From the NCBI GenBank assembly GCA_001579985.1, contig LRSR01005484.1:1-56795 (forward strand): a DNA stretch of 56,795 nt. Direction: 5' to 3'. This DNA comes from Hypsibius dujardini (taxonomy: Eukaryota > Tardigrada > Eutardigrada > Parachela > Hypsibiidae). Below the pieces are notes generated by a model. That model did not search any database and was not told the DNA's origin. It saw only the letters and a list, made by a program, of their open reading frames with translations. Positions 24,213 to 33,870 of this stretch are shown here, one piece after another; positions within the stretch are counted from its first letter, which is position 1; each line of letters opens with the position of its first letter. Made by a program: the position numbers and the translations under genes.

Positions 24213-27200
24213 TTACGTATTGCCAAAAGAATTTGCGTCGTTTGTAAGGCTCTCATCTTTCCCCGCCAGCTGCAGCGCATTCATGTCGGCGTCCGTCGCA
24301 CCGCCCAGTTGTTGTAGCACACACTCAGCTGCGGCAATCCTTGCGTCGATGGTCTGATTGTACTCGCGCTCTTTCTCCTTCACAGTCCGCTCGATTTCCG
24401 CCTTCGCTGTCAAGGCCTGCTGCTCTAGTTCGGCCAGCTTTGACGGACGCTGCTCCGCCGGCAGGACAATCAACGCCGCCATCCCGGCCAACGGTCCCAA
24501 CAGGTATTGATTCGACACAGAAATGTACATTTTACTCACGGAATTAAGGAAGATTGCGGCCCGATAAATGTCCTTGCCCGAGTTGACCAGCTGGCTGAGT
24601 TGGAGATTTTTAAAGTGCGCCGTTTGGTTGGCCGACATCGGACCGTCGGACAGGTCAGGCGTCAGTTGGGCATCTGCGTGGAACGGGATGACGAGCTTCA
24701 CCGCGGCTTCAGCTCGCGAGGCAATCTGCCCGAAGAACTGCACTAATGTGGCCCAGTGTTTGCGGATCTCCCCTAGCAGGTCGATGCCACGAATGATGAG
24801 GGTGATTTTGGTTTGGAAGTCTAGCTTTTGCATGTCGAGTCGCCCGAGTTGTCCCATCAAGTCGGCCAGTTCCCGGGAGAGTTTGGTGATTTGCTGAAAG
24901 TTTTCCTGCTGAATGGTACGGATCTTGCTCAGCACTTCTGCAGCCATGTAGGCCTGAAAGGATAAACAGTTTCCGTGACAAACATTAAGAATGTTCTTCT
25001 CGCAGTTATTTATGTGTTGTTTTTCCATACGCTTTTTAAAAAAAATTGGCCTCTAAGTTTTACTGTTTCAATGACCCAAAAATTGCACGTACGAGGGGCA
25101 CTCCCTAAGTCTTGTCACTTGAATTCTGAAAAAAGGATGACAGCAGTTTTCACTGTTTGGCTCATGCAGTTAAGTAGGGGAATGAGTGGTGACCTAGATT
25201 TAAAAAAAGTAGGGCGCTGCGAGCCACTGGCAAAACAAGCGACGCGCTCGGACGCAAGCCATTTCATACACGTTCTCTCACCGTCACCACACCATGGTGA
25301 ATTCCTTTTTTGCTCTTCGTGCAGCAATTTTCCATGACTTTAAAAATGGTCTATCGCCTCAGCAATCTTTTGACCGCCTGCAGAAAACTTTTAGAGGGCA
25401 AAAGGTACCATCGAAAAGAACTGTTCAACGTTGGTTTCGGGCGCTGCGTGAAGGAAGATGTGAGTTGGAAGATTTGCCACGATCTGGAAGACGCCCGACG
25501 GTTGTCACTCCTGAATTAATTGCCGCCGTGGATCATTTCATCACCGATTATCCCCATTCATCATACCAGATTCAGCGTGAATTTTCAATTAGTTCGTCGA
25601 GGGTGAAGCTGATTTTGAAACGAAAACTCCAGATGAAAATGGTCTGTAGTCGCTGGGTGCCGCACAGTCTCTCCGAGGACCAGAAGCAGAACCGGTTGAA
25701 TTTTGCCCTGGATTTCCTAAACGCATATGGCGATGGCCATGAAAGACGTCTGAAAGAGCTCATTACTGGTGACGAGATGTGGGATCATTACCAAGATCCT
25801 CTTACTAAACGGCAGTCCATGCAGTGGGTGAAGAAAAAGGATTCTCGCCCTACGAAAGTTCGTCGTTCGAGGAGTGCGAAAAAGACCATGTACTGTACGC
25901 TCCCGATCTCAAGGGTCGATTATGCTTCACCTCCGCTGTTTCACATCAAGCTTGAGCGGATTGTTCAATTCCGTTCACTTGTTCATGATTGGCCCGTTGG
26001 TTTTACCAGACAGGCTATGCTACCTTGCTTGATTGAAATCTGAATGAACAAGCAAGCGAGCGACGGATCGTGTTTTCGGGCCGGACCTAAAGTCGACCCT
26101 TGAGATCGGGAGCGTACAGTATATCATTTTCTTTAACAGTGCTGGTGTTGTGTCGACTTCAAGGCTTTTTCCAACAAAGAAGCAAAGTACTATGACGTCG
26201 GAGTTCTACGTTGAAACCTGCCTCAAGAAACTGGTACGGACGCTCAAGCGCAGACGAGGGAAGATGGGACTTCGTGGGTTAAAATTACATCACGATAACG
26301 CCTCCAGCCACATGGCAGGATTAACCACCGGGTTTCTCAAGAAAGAAAAATTTAAAATTTTGTCTCATCCGGCTTATTCGCCAGACTTGTCCCCCTGTGA
26401 CTTCTTTCTGTTCCCTAAGTTAAAAGAATCCCTGCGGGGAATGGGATTTCAGTCTGAGGATGAACTTCACTGCGCTGTGACAAGGCGTCTCTGGGAGCTC
26501 GGGAAAGATGGATTTTTAGCTGTCTTCCAGAGCTGGCTCTCTCTTTGTGAAAAGTGTATTCAGTTTAAGGGTGACTACTTTGAAGGTCGGTGAAGTAAAA
26601 TCATTAAATTGTTTGGCCGTTAATTTTTAACAAATCAAGTGACAAGACTTAGGGAGTGCCCCTCGTATATGTTGAATATATACGAAAAACGCACTATGAT
26701 CACATGGGTTATTTTAGTCCGAGTATGGTAGTTAATTTAGTAAAATTTACAAGGCGAATTAAATGGCTGAAAAAATATGCAATTTGATGGTGTTTGTTGA
26801 AACTTTATCTGTTGCACAAAGCAGTTGGCCAAAACAGTCACTGTGACTGTCAATTCATTATTGGATAGAATCAGGGCTTGTTTAGGGTTCTTATAGATTG
26901 GAAATATGGAACCCTTGAGAGGTGGACCAGGGAGTGTGCAAATAGGTGAAGAACGTGTTTTTCTTCAAGTAAGCTGCAAAATGCGGCTTGTCGTATGCGA
27001 CTTTCTTTATAACATTTGGAGTTTCAGAGTCTAAGTTTTCAAGGCATTTCGAAAATCTTCGGTATTTGCATCGCACTATTATTCTGGTCCAACAATCGTC
27101 TCTCAACAACAGCAAACATCATACTCGGAACATTTCAGAAATGGAGTAAACTTTGTGAATAAAAAAGTGTGCTTCGAAACATCTTGTAACCCATGAGCGA

Positions 27201-30200
27201 CCTTGGAAACAAGCCGGATCCCCAGACCCCCATTAGTTTTTAAATGATCGGGAATGATATATCGCTTTGACCATCCTTGGCTAACGGGTGCAGGAGTCCT
27301 GCACCCGTTCTGTAGGTACCGTAAACGAGCCCCCACCCCCAATCTACGCAATTCGATTGGGTTCTTTCAAATTTTGGCAAACGTTTAAAGTGAAACTTTT
27401 AAGTGTTAATATAAATAAAAATCTAATTTCATTCAAATTGAACATACCTGGAATCGCTCATTTCCGCCTATTTCGGAGCTGAACAAGTTGCTGTCAATAC
27501 CCCCTCCAGGGGCGTTATTCGCGGCAGAGGTGTTGGGCATTTCCGGCTGCTTGTCGTTGTTTGAAGCAGCTGCCTCGATAACTTTTGCTTCACCGGATAA
27601 CTTATCCACGTCCTTTGCAATCTCATCTTTCAAAGCATCAACTGTGGCATTGTTGTCCGTTCCGCTTCTCGTTCGCGACAGACTGGACAGACGCGCCAGA
27701 TTGCTACCCAACTTGCGTGAGCGACTCAACAGCAATTTCACTCTCTGCGTGACCTTTTCCTGGGACGAACCTAGCATTTGGTCGAGGACCCTGACAACAT
27801 CGGAAAATCCCTTAAACTTTTCGTCAGCCCCCCTCACCGTTCGGCCCTTGAAAACGGATTTGGTAGTGTCAGAAACGACACCGAGAACTTTGGAAAAACG
27901 TGCTCCCAGGGAGAGCGCATTTTCCCGCGCAAATCTCTCCCGGACAGAGGTCTGCCCTGTATTCTGCCTTCCAGTAGCATCTCGAGTCTTGGAAGATTTA
28001 GATGTCGAACCACCTCCACCACCCATGAATGCCCCTGCAAACGTTCAGTTGAAAACTGATCTGGCTTTTCAGTGACAAACTGAAATCGGTTCGGAGGGAA
28101 TGGCTAGCAAGCGTAGGCTATCAGCCCCGCTCCCTTTCCCTCTTCTAGTCTCCTCCCACTTTCGCTTTTTTTCGATGTAGACCGCTGTTCCGTAACTTGA
28201 TAAATTAAAAATTGGGTTTTTTTAGAAGTTCCTTTTCAGAAAAAATATTAAAAAACCTAAATATGGGACCCTGCCCCCACGAGTGTTGAACGAAAAACAA
28301 AACGCCTTCTTTTTTCTTCATCCCTTGAGGTCACACCATTAGCTAACCGATGTCCAAATGTCGGGGTTTATACTTGGAGATTGAGGAACAGATGGGCTTT
28401 CCAAAATGGTCAAGTCTTTCACTCATAGGGACATTGGTCAGCACTCGCAAAACTAAATATAGCCAAAAGGGTGAACGAAAAGGGGAGGGGGACTTGTAGT
28501 CTAAGCCTGGCAAGCATGCTGGAGGGTAGGCCGAAAAATGTTTGTCCTTCCCCACCGGGCCGACGGAGCAAGCTTTAACATGTAAAAAGCCTAACATTTT
28601 TGCTCTGAGAGGGGGCAAAGTCCCGGGGTGGCGTGAGGGCGACGGCCCGGTCGGCCCAACGGTTAATCCGCCACACACATCCCAAACAAAGGGGTTACCT
28701 GGGAGAATTCAGCGAGCATTGAGATGAAGTTTGTCCGGCAGAGATATGATGTTGCTGTACGAGGAGGGCACCCTATTTCTAGCCATCTTTGGGTCCTAAT
28801 GCTACCTAATTAGCAACTCCATTATAGTGGCACTTTTCTAGGTACAAAAAATAAACTATTTCTACACTCTCCAATCGAAATTTCAATTTGGAATCGATGT
28901 TTGGCATTAGCAAAATAATTTCGGGAAATCAAAGGGCGCAGGCAGATATATATTTTTGCAAAAAGGACTGTAAATTAGACAGCTTCCTCGTACAAATTTA
29001 TGCCATTATTCATCTGTCTTGTTTTTGTTTTATTTGACACAATTATGGTAGATAGATTTAGTTTGGATTTCCATTTATTACGTTTGTTTATAAACAAATT
29101 CGGCTTGGAAGAAATCGGTGGATTGACCGTTGGGCCGACCAGACGTTGCACCCCTCCCTGTACCAAAATGCTTTTTCCCCTTGCTTTGCGATTGGGTCCC
29201 GGGGAGATGATGCCTTGTTAGAAACTAAAGTTTGCCCTGCCANGTCGGTCTGCGCCGGGCCGAGGATGGGGATTTCCCCCCATCACTGACAAATGCCAAT
29301 CCCAACCTCTGGAAAAGAGCATTCCATCCCGTCGGAATGGAATCCATCGCCTTAGCGTACCGCGCTTCATGGCGTAGCACCTCGTCGTTGATCCGCTGTT
29401 GGTGCTCCTTCATGGTTGCCAAGAGCTCCTCCATCTTGTCACTCTTGGCCTTGGCGGCCCTCGCAGCCTGCAGGGTCTCCTTCAGTTTCTGCTCGTACTC
29501 CCCCCGGCTCGACGCCGTGCCCTCACACAACTCCGCCATCAGTTCCATCACACCGTCGAATTTGGTCTCGGTGGCCTTGGCCAGGGCAGTGCAGGTCGTG
29601 GCGTAGTCCATCAAACTGTTCAGCGGAGTGCGGAGGAACTTGTCGCGGATGGTGTTGCTCATCCCGCTGGCTGAGGTGCTGGCGATGATACGCAGGACGT
29701 CGTTGACCCTGTACCGGGTGCGTACTTAATTTTGAACCTAATTTTAAACATGCCTCATTTCGCGCAGAGCGAAATGCAAGCAAAACTAAAACAGGCAAGA
29801 CAAAGAGAATTTGATCGTACACAATAAATGCGAAAATGTTTCTTCTATCGCCCAATCAATGGTTTCGCGACACGTCAAACTCAATGACGCCCGGAAATAG
29901 CTTTGTCCCACTGCCCAAATGCATTGATCTTTTTCCAAATTTTCTCTCTCCACTTTGTCATGTTAAGGATATAATTAAATTCACCGGTACGCTACATGCA
30001 GTGAGCATTAGGAATAAATAACAGAAGTTGCTTTACGACAGATATTAAGTTACAAAACTGTCTAGGGGAGTGCAGGGAAATTTGTCTTCCCTAAAAATGC
30101 TGGGTGGGGTATCCTGGACCATCACGCTCTCAGGTTTGGCAAAAAAGGCTTAGCTCGGTATCAAAGTGAAGGGTGATATTTATTCTATTAGAAAATTATG

Positions 30201-32082
30201 TTTTGATGTGCGATTAGGAAGAACTGGTAAAGTCCCACCTTCCGATCCGTGGGGGAAGACTGTGCTGTTGCGGAGTTCACAAAAGCAAAACATCGGCTTC
30301 AACGACATCTGAGAGGGAAGACGGAACTCCTCCCCTCGACAGATTTAACAAAAAATGTTGCCCTATAATCGGTTGCTCAAGAGTTATTCTATGTTTTCCT
30401 TGCCTGAACTATTTTCGAAATGTAAGCTGGAAGATAACTGTTGACGAATTTTTCGTACTTTCGAGAAATGTAAGGGATTTTGCTTCCTGTCGGAGCTGTT
30501 GCGGCGCGGCCAAAAAGACATAAACAAAGCAATCGTTCTACAAATCTAGGATGCAGCCTCACAAGAGAAAAGAATGCTCTATCCAATGAGTTATGATTCG
30601 CCTTTCTCAGTTGAGGGAGAACAAAACTGCAACACTTCAAAGTTAGGTTCAAAATTAAGTCCGCACCCGGTACATATATAACCACTATCACATAACACAT
30701 GTTTGTTTCGAACAGATCACATTTAGAATTAGTAAACAAATTAAATTCCTTATCTCCGATTTAATATATACTTAAAAATATGAATACGTGCTACAGTAAT
30801 TTATTCAGATTATCTCTTAGGCGATGTTAATTATATCTGTAGAACTATTTTAAATTCTCTGAAAATATCCTGCATTTTATTATAAATAAATAAATAACTC
30901 TTTTTTTCATTATTGAAAGTCCGAAAAAAGTCTAGATATTGAATTTTTTTTCGCTTCTTTTATCTCCACGTTTTTTATTTTACATCGACAAAGAAAACTG
31001 TTGCGGCATTATAGGACCTGTTTCGTGTTTTGAAATGGCTAGTTCTATCATTAACGAGACTGCGGTCGTCAAAGTTTGCCATCAATCAATAAAATGTATC
31101 AAAAATGGGTTAATAAACGAGTTTGAACAAGTGATCAGCCGGAGCTGTTAAGGAAAATCGATCAGTGAATTTCAGAAATTCGCGGATCGCATTTGACTAA
31201 GCGGTGAGGCAGCCGTACTGTCAACTATCGAAAAATGCGAATAGACCAATCACGATATTGAGTTTGACGCGCACGGCTCAACATTTCGTTTGCTCGCTGA
31301 TCCCCTTTTTTTGATATCCTTTTTTGCACTCTTTTTTTCACATTTTAGTAATGGCCGCACTGTCGCTATTGCACCGTACGTCTCCTTAAAATATGACATG
31401 TCAATATATTATTATAGATAATGTATATTAGTTAACATGTATTCGTTTGCACCGCACGTTTCCATAGAATGTATTATTTTATCTAAGTAATTTTCCATGG
31501 AACCTGAAGTCCATTTTTATTTGAGCAATCCGAATGCGGTGTTGGAACGACACATTGCAATATGTATATACTTGCGCGGGATTTGGTAGGTGTACATCTG
31601 GATGGAGTCCATGTTACGGTGAGCCGTGTTAAAGGCCGACCAGCCCTCGTTGGTGACCTGCACAAGGCTGGCACTGAACGACTCCGGATAGCGAACGTAC
31701 TTGGCCTTGCCATTCCGTAGGGAGGTGAGGGCGAAATCCCCCGCGCCAGCAATGACGGTCAGTTGGGCCAGCAAATAAATGGCGGCGGGGGCCGCGACTA
31801 GGTAGTGTTGCCACGGGAATTGTAGCTGCATTTTAGCCGGATCCTCCGCAATCAAGAGGTCGGATGTCTTCCCTGTCGCCGCAGCAGCCTTCGAACCTAG
31901 CGTCAGTAAATAAATAAAATTAGTAACTGCATTTGCGGCTTTAGAATTCTTTTATTTTACGTTCACGTACAGGCATTGTCCATGCGAGTTGAAAGAGCTT
32001 TCGTCCTGCGACTGTCTGTCACTTGCAGCATCAACAGCGCAAGAAAAATCCCATTCGTAAATAGCGTGCGAATGGCCGGCAT
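24213..32082 (-). CDS. Secreted helical/coiled-coil protein of unknown function (about 720 aa, five exons)
   Basis: Minus strand exons: 31971-32082, 31572-31896, 29708 to about 29290, 27448-28034 and 24213-24953 (TAA). Phases close at every junction except the end of exon 3, where the donor is uncertain (GTGATG near 29284 would fit phase 1). Exon 1 encodes a signal peptide (NGIFLALLMLQV). Exon 2 has a hydrophobic stretch (HYLVAAPAAIYLLAQLTVIA) and exon 3 a long charged helix with heptad-like spacing, ending near SIPTGWNA. Exon 4 opens with poly-Gly and is hydrophilic. Exon 5 has two helical blocks around a hydrophobic segment (LLGPLAGMAALIVL). The exon 2-3 features recall uncharacterised helical proteins of other invertebrates and fungi; that is memory, not a search. 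The long-helix plus hydrophobic-hairpin layout also recalls bacterial alpha-helical pore formers, but I see no decisive motif. One base is undetermined (n at 29243). Confidence 0.72.
25294..26593 (+). pseudogene. mariner transposase, interrupted
   Basis: The N-terminal half (25294 to about 25897) has the paired helix-turn-helix DNA-binding region (QQSFDRLQKTF.. and SKRTVQRWFRAL..) and the first catalytic Asp in TGDEMW. The C-terminal half (about 26130-26593) has HHDNASSH and YSPDLSPCDFFLFPKLK, which supply the other two Asp of a mariner D,D34D triad. The frame is split by a 217 bp MITE (25898-26114), and the two halves are also out of register, so no full enzyme can be made. Confidence 0.9.
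25898..26114. mobile_element. TA-flanked MITE nested in the mariner transposase
   Basis: Inverted termini CGCTCCCGATCTCAAGGGTC and its complement, each next to TA (25896-25897 and 26115-26116). 217 bases with no coding capacity of its own. Confidence 0.85.
26873..27333. mobile_element. Foldback-type repeat, copy 1 (GGGCTYGTTTAGGG termini)
   Basis: Starts GGGCTTGTTTAGGGTTC and ends GTAAACGAGCCC. Lies in the same intron as the mariner. Two relatives flank the last exon of the prolyl hydroxylase gene (38355-39013 and 39606-40111). Confidence 0.6.
28035..29280. repeat. Intron with dispersed repeats
   Basis: Intron between exons 3 and 4 of the helical secreted gene. It holds repeat pieces at 28325-28520 (like 23060-23350) and an inverted pair, GGCCCAACGGTTAATCCGCC near 28653 and GGTGGATTGACCGTTGGGCC near 29118, possibly the ends of an element of about 470 bases. 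Confidence 0.5.
29243..29243. other. Undetermined base (n)
   Basis: The only ambiguous base in the window, close to the 3' edge of exon 3 of the helical secreted gene. It hinders fixing the donor site there. Confidence 0.99.
29714..30670. mobile_element. Non-autonomous mariner-type element, 957 bp
   Basis: Inverted ends CCGGGTGCGTACTTAATTTT (left) and the complement of CCGGGTGCGGACTTAATTTT (right), each beside TA (29712-29713, 30671-30672). No transposase motifs found inside. It sits in intron 2 of the helical secreted gene, only three bases from the next exon. Confidence 0.85.
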
Positions 32083-32161
32083 CTTTCGCATCATCAGTCA
32101 AAATGTGTGCACAGATTTTTGCAAGAGATGAATGCTTGTGAATGTGAATGTCGACTTTCCC

Positions 32162-32169
32162 TATATAGA
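32162..32169 (-). promoter_or_regulatory. TATA-like box of the helical secreted gene
   Basis: CTATATAG about 80 bases before the ATG at 32082 on the minus strand. Confidence 0.4.
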
Positions 32170-32547
32170 AGGATTATGTTTTTCCCGCCGCTGTCGATAG
32201 GCGTACTAGCAAGCACGGCTCCATGGGAGCGGCATTTAATGAGGCCGAGTCATTTTAAGTGCTTCTTTGGGCTAGTCTATCTTCGTAATGGCAGCTACGG
32301 TTTATTAGCTTTTCATTTCGCGTCATAAGTCTCCCAACGGAAAAGGTGCAGTTTTATTGAGGCTTCGAGCTCACTTAGGATGGGTCAACTGGGCTGTATG
32401 GCGTTACTGATCAGAACTTCGAAGTCAAGGAATGATGATTAAGGGAGACGACCTAATGATTCTTGCGGATACATTACTTGATGCGGTAATCAAAAGGATT
32501 TTTCTCTAGATCGGGCAGGGCGCTTTTTAAAGGCAATGTAGCATTAA

Positions 32548-33175
32548 GTTACATTCCGTTTTTGGCACACTTCCTGCGCGTCATGAATTGTTTTCTACTG
32601 ATACAGAGTAATATTTCATAAAGAGCCCCGAAATTCTCAAAACTAAATTATTATTCATAGCATGTGACACAACTGTGTCTGTTTTTTACAGTGTTTTGAA
32701 CTAACACAGTTCTTACAGTTTGAACATTTGGCACAACAAGCATCTGTACAAGACAATGGGCACAAAGTAATGTACACAGAGTGAATCTAAGTAAGCACAC
32801 CCGTCTCCAGAGAGGTAAGGGATGATAGGGAAGGAGAAAGAAAGTTAGGGCATTAAGCATTAAGTTACACTCCGTTTTGGGCACACTCCCTGCGCATTAC
32901 GGATTGTTTTCTACTGATACAGAATAAATTCTCATAGAGTCCCGGAATTCTCAAAACCAAACTATTTTTATTGCAAGTGACATAAATATACTGTGTCTGT
33001 TTCTCACAGTGCTTTGAACAAACAAAGTTCTCGCAGCTTAAACATTTGGCATGAACAAGTGTCCGCATAGGACAATGGACACAAAGTAATGGACACAAAG
33101 TGATCCTAAGTAAACACACCCGTCCCCAGAGAATTGGGGGATGATAGGGAGGAAGAAAGAAAGGTAGGGAGGAAA
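32548..33175 (-). repeat. Two tandem 315 bp units with a piggyBac-like cysteine-rich domain signature
   Basis: Units 32548-32862 and 32863-33175 align over their whole length (ATTAAGTTACAYTCCGTTTT.., TTGTTTTCTACTGATACAGA..). The minus strand of unit 2 reads C-x2-C-x9-C-x2-C-x4-C-x2-H, within AKCLSCENFVCSKHCEK, then VTC. That matches the C-terminal cysteine-rich domain of piggyBac transposases in spacing. Unit 1 keeps most of it with changes. No other transposase part is present. Read as a decayed and duplicated transposase tail. Confidence 0.45.
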
Positions 33176-33774
33176 ATACAATATACAATATTGCTACAGT
33201 AATCGCATAAAATAAAATAAAAACGTACAGCGTTTCGCCTATTTGACCAGTTCGCCTATTCGCCGTCTTCTGCTCATGCAAGTTTTAAATTTTTTCTTTT
33301 TTTTATAAGTACGAGTATCTGTCGAAATCCATAAACCCGAAGTTCCGCGACGTACTAGAGTACGAGAGACGAACATGCGAAACATTTGGAATTTGCTCAA
33401 ACGAATTATCTGCAAAAATAATTATATTGCCTTGATATCCACCAGTACAGTATAAACACATGCATTTCTTAATTAAGTTGCCATATCGCAATTTGTAGCA
33501 ATCACTTCCGCATCATGTTACGTACTGAGCTTGCGGGAGGGAATCTTGTTGTTGCAACTTTCGTCCCGACTATCTTTGCGGCAATAATCGTCTGCTGTAT
33601 CCCTATAGCAGATCAAACGCCTTATTTTTACACCCTTTTGGGCTCGGCCTTTTTACGTGCATCATGATATAAGTTACGGTCTGGGCGCCTTGGCCTCCCG
33701 AGTTACTACATGTAACACCACGCCTTAAAGTCAGCCGCCGGATCGAGTTCCTGATGGATGGCCGTGAAATTTCT

Positions 33775-33782
33775 TATAAATA
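33775..33782 (+). promoter_or_regulatory. TATA box of the coiled-coil secreted gene
   Basis: TATAAATA, about 95 bases before the ATG at 33871. It lies downstream of an earlier in-frame ATG (33754), which argues that the later ATG is the true start. Confidence 0.65.
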
Positions 33783-33870
33783 CAATCCAGTTTCCACAAA
33801 GAAATTTCACCTTGCAAAGTTTCGTAGTTTCTGTTGCGTTTACTCAACAATTCAGCATTACCACCAAAAC

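Larger units (their letters stand above)
25092..26665 (+). mobile_element. mariner-family DNA transposon, 1574 bp, inactive
   Basis: Terminal inverted repeats of at least 31 bases starting CGAGGGGCACTCCCTAAGTC and ending with its complement, flanked by TA (25090-25091, 26666-26667). Near-perfect repeats suggest a fairly recent insertion. It lies in the last intron of the helical secreted gene, antisense to it. Confidence 0.92.

Noticed and set aside
24213-32082. Firm naming of the helical protein as a pore-forming toxin
   Set aside because: Only helix length and hydrophobic hairpins suggest it. No diagnostic residues could be checked, so it stays unknown.
33754-33870. Upstream in-frame ATG of the coiled-coil precursor
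   Set aside because: It lies before the TATA box at 33775 and would bury the signal peptide 39 residues inside the protein.
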